Assembly (NCBI RefSeq): GCF_037975245.1
Contig: NC_092575.1
Span: forward strand, 15,001 to 77,000
From: Apostichopus japonicus
Lineage: Eukaryota; Echinodermata; Holothuroidea; Aspidochirotida; Stichopodidae
DNA length: 62,000 bases
Direction: 5' to 3'
A model generated the notes under the pieces. The model did not search any database, was not told where the DNA came from, and saw nothing but the letters and a program-made list of their open reading frames with translations. Position 1 is the first letter of the stretch; each line of letters opens with the position of its first letter. This document shows positions 26,577 through 40,068 of the stretch, piece by piece. A program made the position numbers and the translations under genes.

Positions 26577-28100
26577 AAGTGTCGGCCGTGGTTGAGTTGA
26601 CTCCATATGGCGCAATCGCAAATATCGCTCTGGCAAACAAAAAAGAAACAAAGAACACCAACGACAAACATACTACAACATACCGACCAGATACAATAAG
26701 CTACCGTACTTTAACAACTCATTGTCATATAGGACACACTTAATACGGATGGAGTTGACGTAAGAATATTAGCCCCATCGTCACTTGACTCAGCTCGGTT
26801 CTTTAAAAGAATGATTTCTTGCAATGGGATCAAAGATAAAATATCCGCGAATGCCACTTAAATGAACGAACTTCTGCATTCTAAATGTCAACTTTTGAAC
26901 GATTTTATTGTATATAATATAAAGATTGCATTGCTATTAGGTATGAATTATTGCCGCGGATTGCTTCCTTGGCGGTGATTTAGCCTCTTAAGGTCATAAC
27001 CTGAACCGATGGGTGATTGGTAAATATTTTTGGTAGTTTGGCAAGCCGTATACCAAGCTGCATCGTTTACAGATCGAGTAAGTGTATTCCATGGTGGTGT
27101 TGGAATGAATTCTGGTTGTAGCCTACCAGCTAAAAGTAAGTTGATCGTACCTAATAAACATACTACTGTTAATTCAGTGTAGGACTACTATTCACAGTCT
27201 CTCTGTAGTTTTATTATAACTAAGAAGGAGGGATATCTGTAACTATATCGTATGTGATCCCGTTAAGGGTACACGTTATTTTACCATTCCGACGAAGGTA
27301 TTGGTGCTTTTTTGTTATATAGGCCTATTTGTAGTTCAGGACCTATGCGCTGGTCGCTTTCAACATTACAAACTGAAAACTTTTATGTCCATGAACCGGT
27401 TCGGTTGATATGGTTACCTTCTTGCGAAAATAAATACCAGCTTGCAGTTTCTTGTGTGTGTTGTTACTCTGCAAACATGGTAATTAAGGTCAACACTATC
27501 ACCACACCTGTTCATTATGTTCTCATTGACTTTACGACCAGTGAGTACAACAGCAGCTGGTGACGCAAGGCGGTTACAGTTATAGTTTATGTACTCTGCA
27601 CTTTTCTGCAGATGTTCTGTAAGTTGACTTTGACAAAGAAAAGAACTTGTTGTTGGAGAGTTTAGTGAGACTTTCTAGTCTTAGACTAGGACTTTCACTT
27701 AAGAGATCTGTAGAATTGAAGATCCCCACCTGTACCCCGAGGCCCCAGTTTGCTTGGAGCTAGCCGTGGTGTTATAGTGATAGGCCTATATACGATTGAT
27801 CCTTTGAAGGAAATCGAGGATTGATGCCGCTAGCAGAAGTATATATGTAATTTATACAGTACAGAGTAATTAAAGAAAGCCGGTAAGCTTGCTACAATTG
27901 ATTGGCGGGAAGGCGTGCAAAAGAACCTCTGGCTGACCAGAAAGTTTCTCGGCGTGTGGAAAAATGATTTACCTACATGGTTGTGAAGAAGCGAATCAGC
28001 AGTCTTAAATGATGATGTACGCATTGCACGTGACTGTCAATTTATTTTTATTTAACTTAGGAGCCCTGTCGGGACAACCTGACGCATGTATGAATAACTG
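26577..28100. other. Unique DNA, no gene seen
   Basis: Non-repetitive sequence. An 83-codon plus frame at 27312 and a 64-codon minus frame at 27830 show no recognisable domain or convincing splice context. Confidence 0.5.
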
Positions 28101-28104
28101 AAAG

Positions 28105-28660
28105 CTTACGCTTCTATGAATAACTAAAACATATAACACGTAAACATGTATAGTAATAAGGAGGAATCGGTTATGAAACACGAAATATATAACATGTTGT
28201 ATACCTTTATGTACAGTAATACGAAGGAATTGTTAGGAATAACTAATCATATAACACGTATAAACATATAGTAATAAGGAGGAATCGGTTATGAAACACG
28301 AAAATATATAACATGTTGTATACCTAAATGTACAGTAATACGAAGGAATTGTTATGAATAACTAATCATATAACACGTAAACATATAGTAATAAGGAGGA
28401 ATCGGTTATGAAACACGAAAATATATAACATGTTGTATACCTATATGTACAGTAATACGAAGGAATTGTTATGAATAACTAATCATATAATACGGAGTAT
28501 GGCTATGTATAAAATAATATGGTGGAATCGGTTTTGAATAACTTAACATTTAACACGGAGTATGGATATATTTATAAAGTAATACGGATTACTTGGTTAT
28601 GAATAACTAAATATATAACACATAGAGTGGCTATACATACAGTGATATGAAGGAATCGAC
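28105..28660. repeat. About 117-bp tandem repeat, about 4.5 copies
   Basis: Copies containing GTAATAAGGAGGAATCGG start near 28153, 28271 and 28388, then decay toward 28650. A (CAT)n tract follows at about 28677-28697. Confidence 0.9.
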
Positions 28661-28768
28661 ATCTTACATAGTTGACATCATCATCATCATCATCATCAGC
28701 TACAGATTGCGTAAATAATGACACGGTTACTCTTTAGAAGAATGACTGCAATTAGTTCTATGTCAGGT

Positions 28769-30093
28769 CAGTAGCGTGACTCCTATGGGCTCGGACCATG
28801 CTGAGCCGGGCCCCGACCAAAAGGGGGCCCCCGCTATACTGATGCACAGAAAAAGGGTACCTCTTTGGATAGAGAGGGCCCGTTTTTACTGGGAAAGAAA
28901 AACTCATGCAAGACTGAATTTTCTTTCTCACTCATTCAACTTGTAAGATGCATCCAGAAGCCGAATTCCTCTATCCTAATTCCTTGGTATAAAGTTTCAA
29001 AGAATTTTTATAGCCATGTTGATAGCATTATTCTGTAATTTCTCTTAATGTATTTTAGCATAAAAACATATTTATCAGCGGGGAGCAATGTGTAAATGCT
29101 AAATGGTCATTCAAATGTTCTAAACCAAGACCCCTGCATTGATCCCTGGAAAATCAAAAAATGAAAAAAAGTTTAAAATTGGACATTTCTATGATTTCAC
29201 CCAACCAACAGTTCTTTAGTTATGTTCATTGCATACGGACCCATAATGCATTACCAAAATCATTGAGACTCAAAATTCTAAGACATGAGTTCTCAAAGTA
29301 ACCGATATGTAAATGCAACTTGAAACGCCCGGTAGCGATTTTTTTTTTCCCAAACAGGTTTGCAATTACGGAGTTTTCAGCCAATCAGATTGCTCGTGAC
29401 GTCAGCATAAATAATAACCATCGCTTGGAAGTTCGAAGACATATACTGAGTTGCACACTGACACTTGATTGAGTCTAGTTAAGGGTTTTCCCTTCAAACG
29501 CCCTAACTTTACTTTTAATGCTTGGATTACATGTTGACCTCACTTATGATACATACGCTACATTCTATTTGGTTCGTGTTTACGTTATCCACGATTCGTG
29601 AGCCGTTCTATTGAAATCAGCAACTTCACGACGCGAGTTCACGGCGAGTCTTGAGTGATTATACGCAAAACAGTATAGTGTATAGTGTGAAAGCGTAAAA
29701 CGGGTAATTTTGAACGGGTATATCTTCGTTGCAACAAATGGATGCAGAACCTCGAAGTGAAGGTTTCTATGGTGATAACGTAACTTTTCCGACCAATCAT
29801 GAACGACTATTTACGCACAATTGCAAACCTGTTTGGGAAAAAAAATATCGCCGCCCGGTAAGTGTCTTTTCCGACGATCTAGGAGTATATTTTGGCCAAA
29901 AAATCGTGGTACGATCCGCGCCAACCGATGGTGTCGCTCAGCTTAGATAGTATCAAGGGTGTTACGTCTACATGACCTACTGATGCCCCCCCCCCCCCTT
30001 GTGACCATTCTGCGGATGCCCTTGCTTGGAACACCTGATAGGGGGCCGTTTGGTCCAGGAGCCCGGGGGCCCAGGCTCATCGTTACGCCACTG
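28769..30093. mobile_element. Non-autonomous hAT-like DNA transposon
   Basis: The left end reads CAGTAGCGTGAC and the right end, reverse-complemented, CAGTGGCGTAAC; both continue into matching G/C-rich sequence with GGGCCCC and ACCAAA. The element is flanked by a perfect 8-bp direct repeat, TGTCAGGT, at 28761-28768 and 30094-30101. An 8-bp duplication with CAG-starting ends is typical of hAT elements. No transposase frame is present, so it must move in trans if at all. It ends about 350 bp upstream of the transporter start and contains a second element. Confidence 0.82.
29335..29851. mobile_element. Nested TIR element with 9-bp target duplication
   Basis: The terminal inverted repeats are about 33 bp: the left starts GCGATTTTTTT and includes CCCAAACAGGTTTGCAATT; the right is its reverse complement with one T/A change and a different poly-T length. 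CGCCCGGTA flanks it at 29326-29334 and 29852-29860. A 9-bp duplication with long TIRs fits Mutator-like elements; that is an inference. It sits inside the hAT-like element and so is younger. A 73-codon frame at 29729-29950 runs across its right end and is not called. The interior holds CCAATCAG and TGACGTCA near 29380-29400. Confidence 0.82.
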
Positions 30094-30447
30094 TGTCAGG
30101 TTAAAGATTACAAGTGTGATATTTTTAGTGACCAGTAGGATAATATCGATCAGAGCTATATACGTAGCCTAATTCATTTACACAATATTGCAATGTTTGT
30201 CGCAAAGGCATGTACGATTTCATACTGTACAGACATAGATGAAACAAGTTTATCGAACAGTAGAGTTCACATAACGCCCAATGGGTCTATCCGTGTACCA
30301 GCCTGACAGGTTATCAATGTTAAGCCGTATCCAGAGAAGTGTAAATAACTTTGCTTTCGTTGGATTGAACACATGTTGAACTTATTATTGAGTGTCCCGT
30401 TTTATTCTTATTATCTATTGGTTAAAGAGAGTCAAGGTACCTTAATA

Positions 30448-30616
30448 ATGGATGTAAATATGGACAGAGGACCTACAAGTGGTCACAACAGCAGATCAAC
30501 AGAAGGACGTGAGACATGGGGAAAGAAGATAGATTTCCTACTATCCGTTATAGGCTTTTGCGTTGATCTTGGTAATGTGTGGCGGTTTCCCTACATGTGC
30601 TACAAAAATGGTGGTG
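30448..30616 (+). CDS. Transporter exon 1: N-terminus and TM1
   Basis: Residues 1-56 plus one base of Gly57. Contains [20 protein letters not shown] and [14 protein letters not shown]. Donor GGTG|GTGAGT at 30617, phase 1. Start context TTAATAATGG has A at -3 and G at +4. Confidence 0.92.
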
Positions 30617-33600
30617 GTGAGTATTACAAGAGAACTTAATGGTCCGGTTTAGATCAAATATTTGGACGCTATTGTATTGGTATTGTTAGCGCCTCCTGGA
30701 CAATAATGCTGAATGTTATAGCGCCTCCTTACTATGTGTGCCTGGGCAGTAGTGCTGAATGTTATAGCGCCTCCTTTATATGTGTTCCACTGGGCAATAG
30801 TGCTGAATGTTATAGCGCCCCTTACTATATGTGCCACTGGGCAGAAGTGCTGAATGTTATAGCGCCTCCTTACTATGTGTGCCACTGGGCAGTAGTGCTG
30901 AATGTTATAGCGCCTCCTTACTATGTGTGCCACTGGGCAATAGTGCTGAATGTTATAGCGCCCCTTACTATGTGTGCCACTGGGCAGAAGTGCTGAATGT
31001 TATAGCGCCTCCTTACTATGTGTGCCACTGGGCAGTAGTGCTGAATGTTATAGCGCCTCCTTACTATGTGTGCCACTGGGCAGTAGTGCTGAATGTTATA
31101 ACACCTCCTTACTATGTGTGCCACTGGGCAATAGTGCTGAATGTTATAGGGCCGCCTTACTATGTGTGCCACTGGACAAGAGTGCTGAATGTTATAGCGC
31201 CCCTTACTATATGTGCCACTGGGCAGAAGTGCTGAATGTTATAGCGCCTCCTTACTATGTGTGCCACTGGGCAATAGTGCTGAATGTTATAACACCTCCT
31301 TACTATGTGTGCCACTGGGCAATAGTGCTGAATGTTATAGCGCCTCCTTACTATGTGTGCCACTGGGCAATAGTGCTGAATGTGATAGCACCTCCTTACT
31401 ATGTGTGCCACTGGGCAATAGTGCTGAATGTTATAGCGCCTCCTTACTATGTGTGCCACTGGGCAATAGTGCTGAATGTGATAGCACCTCCTTACTATGT
31501 GTGCCACTGGGAATTAGCGCTGAAAGTTAAAGTGCCTCATTACGGCGCCTCCTAACTATATGCGTCACTGGGCAATAGTGCTGAATGTTATAGCGCCTCC
31601 TTACTATGTGTGACACTGGGCAATAGTGCTGAATGTTGTAGCGCCTCCTTACTATGTGTGCCACTGGGCAGTACTGCTGAATGTTATAGCACCTCCTTAC
31701 TATGTGTGCCACTGGGCAGAAGTGCCGAATGTTAAAGCGCCTCCTTACTATGTGTGCCACTGGGCAATAGTGCCGAATGTTATAACACCTCCTTACTATG
31801 TGTGCCACTGGGCAATAGTGCCGAATGTTATAACACCTCCTTACTATGTGTGCCACTGGGCAATAGTGCCGAATGTTATAACACCTCCTTACTATGTGTG
31901 CCACTGGGCAATAGTGCTGACTGTTATAGCGCCTCCTTACTATGTGTGCCACTGGGCAGAAGTGCTGAATGTTATAGCGCCTCCTTACTATGTGTGCCAC
32001 TGGGCAATAGTGCCGAATGTTATAACACCTCCTTACTATGTGTGCCACTGGGCAATAGTGCTGAATGTGATAGCACCTCCTTACTATGTGTGCCACTGGG
32101 CAATAGTGCTGACTGTTATAGCGCCTCCTTACTATGTGTGCCACTGGGCAGAAGTGCTGAATGTTATAGCGCCTCCTTACTATGTGTGCCACTGGGCAAT
32201 AGTGCCGAATGTTATAACACCTCCTTACTATGTGTGCCACTGGGCAATAGTGCTGAATGTTATAGCACCTCCTTACTATGTGTGCCACTGTGCAATAGTG
32301 CTGACTGTTATAGCGCCCCTTACTATATGTGCCACTGGGCAGTAGTGCTGAATGTTGTAGCGCCTCCTTACTATATGTGCCACTGTGCAATAGTGCTGAC
32401 TGTTATAGCGCCCCTTACTATATGTGCCACTGGGCAGTAGTGCTGAATGTTGTAGCGCCTCCTTACTATATGTGCCACTGGGCAATAGTGCTGAATGTTA
32501 TAGCGCCTCCTTACTATATGTGCCACTGGGCAATAGTGCTAAATGTTATAGCGCCTCCAAACTATGTTTGCCACTGGGCAATAGTGCTGAATGTTATAGC
32601 GCCCCTTACTCTATGTGCCACTGGGCAGTAGTGCTGAATGTTATAGTGCCTCCTTACTATGTGTGCCACTGGGCAGAAGTGCTAAATGTTATAGCGCCCC
32701 TTACTATATGTGCCACTGGGCAGAAGTGCTGAATGTTATAGCGCCTCCTTTATATGTGTGCCACTGGGCAATAGTGCTGAATGTTGTAGCGCTCCCTTTA
32801 TATGTGTCACTGAGCAATAGTGCTGAAATCTATACTGCCTCCTTATGATGCAATAGTGCTGAATGTTATAGCGCCTCCTTTATATGTGTGCCACTGGGCA
32901 ATAGTGTTGAATGTTGTAGCGCCCCTTTTTTTGTGTCACTGAGCAATAGTGCTGAAATCTATACTGCCTCCTTATGATGCAATAGTGCTGAATGTTATAG
33001 CGCCTCCTTACTATGTGTGCCACTGGGCAATAGTGCTGAATGTTATAGCGCCTCCTTACTATATGTGCCACTGGGCAATAGTGCTGAATGTTATAGCGCC
33101 TCCAAACTATGTGTGCCACGGGGCAATAGTGCTGAATGTTATAGCGCCCCTTACTATATGTGCCACTGGGCAGTATTGCTGAATGTTATAGTGCCTCCTT
33201 ACTATGTGTGCCACTGGGCAGAAGTGCTGAATGTTATAGCGCCCCTTACTATATGTGCCACTGGGCAGAAGTGCTGAATGTTATAGCGCCTCCTTTATAT
33301 GTGTGCCACTGGGCAATAGTGCTGAATGTTGTAGCGCTCCCTTTATATGTGTCACTGAGCAATAGTGCTGAAATCTATACTGCCTCCTTATGATGCAATA
33401 GTGCTGAATGTTATAGCGCCTCCTTACTATGTGTGCCTGGGCAGTAGTGCTGAATGTTATAGCGCCTCCTTACTATGTGTGCCACTGGGCAATAGTGCTG
33501 AATGTTATAGCGCCCCTTACTATATGTGCCACTGGGCAGAAGTGCTGAATGTTATAGCGCCTCCTTTATATGTGTGCCACTGGGCAATAGTGCTGAATGT

Positions 33601-36600
33601 TGTAGCGCTCCCTTTATGTGTCACTGAGCAATAGTGCTGAAATCTATACTGCCTCCTTATGATGCAATAGTGCTGAATGTTATAGCGCCTCCTTACTATG
33701 TGTGCCTGGGCAGTAGTGCTGAATGTTATAGCGCCTCCTTACTATGTGTGCCACTGGGCAATAGTGCTGAATGTTGTAGCGCCTCCTTTATATGTGTGCC
33801 ACTGGGCAATAGTGCTGAATGTTGTAGCGCTCCCTTTATGTGTCACTGAGCAATAGTGCTGAAATCTATACTGCCTCCTTATGATGCAATAGTGCTGAAT
33901 GTTATAGCGCCTCCTTACTATGTGTGCCTGGGCAGTAGTGCTGAATGTTATAGCGCCTCCTTACTATGTGTGCCACTGGGCAATAGTGCTGAATGTTGTA
34001 GCGCCCCTTTATATGTGTCACTGAGCAATAGTGCTGAAATCTATAGTGCCTCCTTACGATGCAATAGTGCTGAATTTTATAGCGCCTTCTTACTATGTGT
34101 GCCACTGGGCAATAGTGCTGAATGTTATAGCGCCTCCTTACTATGTGTGCCACTGGGCAATAGTGCTGAATGTTATAGCGCCTCCTTTATATGTATGTCA
34201 CTGGGCAATAGTGCTGAAAGCTATAGTGCCTCTTTACGATGCAATAGTGCTGAATTTTATAGCGCCTTATACTATGTGTGCCACTGGGCATTAGTAATGA
34301 ATGTTCTAGCACCTCCTTACAATGTGTGCCACTGGGCAATAGTGATGAAAGTTATAGCGTCTCCTTATGATGCAATAGTGCTGAAAGTTATAGTGGCTCA
34401 ATCAATATATTGCCCCTTTAATTCGCACGCGCTTACCTGCATGACGATGTGATGCATCAAATGCTGCCGTAGTCCAGGGACACAAATATGCTTCATTGTT
34501 TTATGTGCATCTTACATTACGGAAAGGGGCTGTTCCATTTGTTACGTACTGAGGAGAAATTGTGTGCAAACACAACATTGCTGCAGAAAAACGTAAACTA
34601 TATACCACAGAGAAGGTTTCATCATAATGACACCACGTTCTGCTATAATCTGTTACATATGTATGGTTTAATTATAATGGCACCACGTTCTGCTATTATA
34701 TGTTACCATGTACGGTGTCATTATAATGGCACCACGTTCTGCTATTTTATGTTATAATATATACTGTCAATATAATAGTTCCACGCTCTGCTTTATATGT
34801 TACAATACAGGTGTCATTATAACGACACCACGTTCTGCTATTTTATGTTAAAGTAAATAGTGTCATTATAATCTTTTAACGCTCTGCTTTATATGTTACA
34901 ATGTATGGTGTTATTATAATGGCACCCGTTCTGATATGATCTGTTACAATACAGGTGTCATTATAACGGCACCACGTTCTGCTATTTATGTAACAATATG
35001 TACTGTCATTATAACAGTCCCACGCTCTGCAATTATCTGTTACAATGAATGGTGTCATTATAATGGCACCACGTTCTGCTATAATCTGTTACAATACAGG
35101 TGTCATTATAACGACACCACGTTCTGCTATTTTATGTAACAATATATAGTGTCATTATAATAGTTCCACGCTCTGCTATTATCTGTTAAAATGACGGGTG
35201 TCATTATAATGGCACCACGTTCTGCTATAATCTGTTACAATACATGTGTCATTATAATGGCACCACGTTCTGCTATTTTATGTAACAATATATAGTGTCA
35301 TTATAATAGTTCCACGCTCTGCTATTATCTGTTAAAATGACTGGTGTCATTATAATGGCACCACGTTCTGCTATAATCTGTTACAATACATGTGTCATTA
35401 TAATGGCACCACGTTCTGCTATTTTATGTAACAATATATATAGTGTCATTATAATAGTTCCACGCTCTGCTATTATCTGTTACAATGAATGGTGTCATTA
35501 TAATGGCACCACGTTCTGCTATTTTATGTAACAATATATAGTGTTATTATAATGTCACCACGTTCTGCTATTATCTGTTACATATGTATGGTGTCAATAT
35601 AATGGCACCACGTTCTGCTATTATCTGTTACATATGTATGGTGTCATTATAATGGCACCACGTTCTGCTATTTTATGTAACAATTTATAGTGTCATTATA
35701 ATAGTTCCACGTCCCGTAGAGATCTGTTACAACATCTGGTTTCTTTTCAGGTGCTTTTCTTATTCCATACTGCGTAATGCTGGTGTTCGGTGGCATTCCT
35801 TTATTTTACCTAGAACTTGCACTGGGACAGTATAACCAGTCTGGAGCTATCACCGTTTGGGACAAAGTTTGTCCAATATTTAAAGGTTTGTATAGCTAAG
35901 ACTGCAGCAGAAATACGTATTTAACTCGAGGCCATTGAGAAAAATTTACTCTAACATGAGAAAAAATAACATCGTAAACAAATCAAATTGAATTATTTGA
36001 ACACTAAAGGGGTGGGTCATATTCTTGTTTTCAGCTATAGGCAAGTTTAAAATGGAGTTATATTATTATCTACTAAAATCTTTGTTGTTGAGGATTTTAC
36101 AGCAGGAAATTTGCAAAAGGACATGATATGGACGTGACATTGTACGACATGACACGGACACGGACACGAACATTGACTTTTACTTGGACATGGACGTGGA
36201 CGTGGACATCACATGATATGACATGTACATGAATTGTGTTCTATAGCAATTTTTATCTTGTTGTCCAATTTTTTTAACTCCTGTTAAAGAGTGCGTCGTT
36301 AGTTTTATGGAGTATTGAATGTTCAGTTGTATTTAACAGGAATCGGATATGCCATGGTATTGGTCGCTTTCTTTGTGGATTGGTACTACAACGTCATCAT
36401 ATCATACGCGATTTACTACTTCATTGCGTCTTTTTCCCGACGTGTGCCGTGGAGTGTCTGCGACCACGATTATAATACGAAATTATGCTTCGAACCGGCC
36501 GATGGACCGCAATATTTTGCAAATGTCACCACTGTGGACGACAAAGGGAATACATTAACAGAAATTGTTAATAAAACTGTATCTGCTACAACAGAATACT

Positions 36601-39600
36601 ACGAGTAAGTTAAGACATGAAGAAGGAGTAATTTCTCTTTGAGTAAATTTTAGTTTGATATTATATTCCCGAGCCTAACTGTGTAGTAAATGCACATTTA
36701 TATTTATCATGATCTGGATCCAGCCTTGCGAATGCCCTGATTGAAGACCACAGCAGAGGAATTATAGTAACAAATCCCGGACATTTAGCCGCAGGGACAA
36801 TTGATGTTAGCAGTTTTGCCTATTTTCTTCATTTTGAACAATATTTTCATTTAGTAATTAATTGATTTAGAGATGTACGAGACATTTCATATTAATGGAA
36901 AAAAGATATCTAAAATTTAAAAACGTCCGTCCATATTTTAATAGTAATAGTAGTGTTAATAATAGTAGTAGTAGTGTCGTAGTAGTAATAAAAGTAGAAA
37001 TAATAGTAATAATGGTAATAAAAGTAGTAATGGTAATAACAGTAATAATGGTAATAAAAGTAATAATATTAGTTATAATAATAGTAGAAGTAACAATGCT
37101 AATGATAATAATAATAATGGTAAAAATAGTAATGATAGTAATAACATTAATAATGGTAATAATAATAATAAGGGGAACTATGGTAATAATAATAATCATA
37201 TTAGTTATAATAATAGTAGAAGTTACAGTAGTAATAATAAGAGTAATAATGGTATTAATAGCAATAATGTAAATAACAGTAATAATGGTAATAATAATAA
37301 TAGGAACTATGATAATACTAGTAATACTATTAGTAATAATAATAGTAGTAGTTACAATGCTAACTATAATAGTAATAATGGTAATAATAATAATACTGGT
37401 AATAACAGTAATAATGGTAATAATAATAGGAACTATGGTAATAATAGTAATAATATTAGTAATAATAATAGTAGTAGTTACAATTCTTATAATAATAGTA
37501 ATAATGGTAATAATAGTAATAATGGTAATAATAGTAATAATGGTAATAACAGTAATAATGGTAGTAATAATAATAGAAACTATGGTAATAGTAGTAACAA
37601 TATTAGTAATAATAATAGTAGTAGTTACAATGGTAATGATAACAGTAATGATGGTAATAATAGTAATAATGGTAATAACATTAATATTAGAAATAATAAT
37701 AGGAACTATGGTAATAATAGTAATACTATTAGTAATAATAATAATATTAGTAGTTACAATGCTAATATCAATAGTAATAATAGTAATAATGGTAATAACA
37801 ATAATAATGGTAATAATAATAGGAACTATGATAATAATAGTAATAACATCAGTTATAATAATAGTAGTTACAATGGTAATAATAATAGTAATAATGGTAA
37901 TAGTAAGTAATAGTTATAATAATAGTAATAATTATAGTAATAACAGTAATTATAATGGTAATGATGGTGATAATGGTGATAGTGTTAATAATGATAATAA
38001 CAGTAATAATGGTAATAACAGTAATAATAATGGTCATAATGGTAATAATGGTAATAATAGTAATAGTCGTAATAATCGCGATAATTGTAATAATAATAAT
38101 ATAGTAATAACAGTAATAATAATAGTTATCATAGCAATAATAATAACAATAATAATAATAGTATAAATAGTAATCATCATCATCATTATCGTGATCGTGA
38201 TCGTAATGGTAATCATATTAATGGTCAAGTAATATTACATCAATTTCCATTTTAGACGTGGCGTTCTGCAGATGCACAAGAGTGATGGATTGGAAAATCT
38301 CGGAACAATTGTATGGCCACTTCTTCTTAGTCTCCTTGCAGTTTATGTTATCTGCTACTTCAGTTTATGGAAAGGCATTAAAGGATCTGGAAAGGTGAGT
38401 TAAACACCAACAAATAAACCTTTAATATATCCATCAATGCTAAGTTCATTATTTCTCTTTTTATGAGAAGACGACTTCACCATACGTTCAGCCTTAAAGG
38501 AGCAGTCCAACCATTAAACAGTATTACAAGATTAATATCTTCAAAACCAGAATAATTATAGAGTCATGTCAAACAAAAACTTTAAATCTTCATAAATTCA
38601 AACTGACCTTGGGCATCTTTCTACCACTGGAAAAAGACTTGTGGAAATTAGTGCAATGTCCGTTATAAATTAAAGCTTTAAATTAATTTCGAAATCTTTA
38701 AAACCTGTTAATAAACTATATGTAATCTCCTTACGTGGATGAGTCACTCAGTGACGTTAATGGAAAGACTAACCAAACCAAAGCCCACCACTTCTTATTC
38801 TTAACATAGGCTAGTGGGCAAGTGACTTTCAAGTAGGTTCATAAGAGCAACTAATGAACGTTGGAGGACCAGTTACTTACACAAAGTGTACAAGTGGCCC
38901 TAGACTATTCTTAATTGATAGAAAAGAGCAGAAAAGTTTGCACTTTTTTTCCATTGTTTATAATTTCCGAGTCACCTTTTCAGTTGTTCGATTACTTGTA
39001 TAATATAATTAAATTAATATAATTATGTTTAATTCATCACAAGAAGTTGATCCGCTTTCTGTGTTGGATTGCACTAATAGGTTCCTGTTTACACCTCCCA
39101 TATACCTCTATCGTATCTGAAAGAAAATATCTGCTGAACAGAATTAAAGTGAAGAACGCCCGTCACCTATCAGAATTATGCCTTTTACTGTTGTAATTTA
39201 TTAAGATGACAGTAAAAGTGTTAGCAGAAGGAAGACTTACTTGATTATTGTTCAGTATAGTGACAGGCATAATCGCACTTCTAGACTGGAAGCTGAGTCT
39301 GTTGTGAATGGGAAGAACGTATGAGGAGAGTCAGTTTATGTTGAAACCGTTCTGTACATATTTCTCATCTAATGTCGTCGAGTTTACAGCTACGTGTGTA
39401 CGAATAACTTATGAGGAGAATAAGTTTATGTTAAAACCTTCTGTATATGTTTCTCACCTAAGTTCGTCTGGTCCAGGGCCACAGACATTGAGTCTATTGT
39501 GTGTAAGCGGAACTGATGATGAGAACAACTTTATGTTAAAACCATTCTGTATATATTTCTCATCTAAGGTTGTCTGGTTCACAGCTACGTTTCCGTACGT

Positions 39601-39988
39601 TGTGCTGTTTTGTCTACTCATACGAGGTGTTACCTTGGACGGATCTGCCCATGGAATAGCTTTTTATCTCAAGCCAAACATAACAAAACTTGGTGAAGCT
39701 CAAGTAAGTTCAGACGATTAGTTGGTTCCATGTGTATATATTAATAAAGAATAACACACCAGAAAAATTCCACTTCACGACCGGTTTCGTCCTTTTCGGA
39801 CTCATCAGGCGAAGGAAGGAAGCGAACTCCGGATCTTGTGTCACGAACCGAAGTCCGTTCCACTCGACCACAGTGATTCTACTGGTGTGGGAATGCGTAT
39901 AAATTGGCTTTGAATTACTGACTTTAAAGGCGTATTACCCAAGTGTTATGACTTTACAGAGTGCACCCCTGGTGCTTTGAATATATAT

Positions 39989-40068
<80 letters not shown>

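Noticed and set aside
29729-29950. 73-codon frame upstream of the transporter
   Set aside because: Crosses the right inverted repeat and target duplication of the nested transposon; no domain recognised.
30649-34452. Many overlapping frames of 70-290 codons on both strands
   Set aside because: Shadows of the 48-bp minisatellite in intron 1.
37285-38166. 293-codon Ile/Val/Met-rich frame
   Set aside because: Translation of an AAT/AGT/GGT trinucleotide tract in intron 3; not a membrane protein.
39308-39721. 137-codon frame as a separate gene
   Set aside because: Only its last 45 codons are real (exon 5). The rest is the degenerate triplicated boundary in intron 4.
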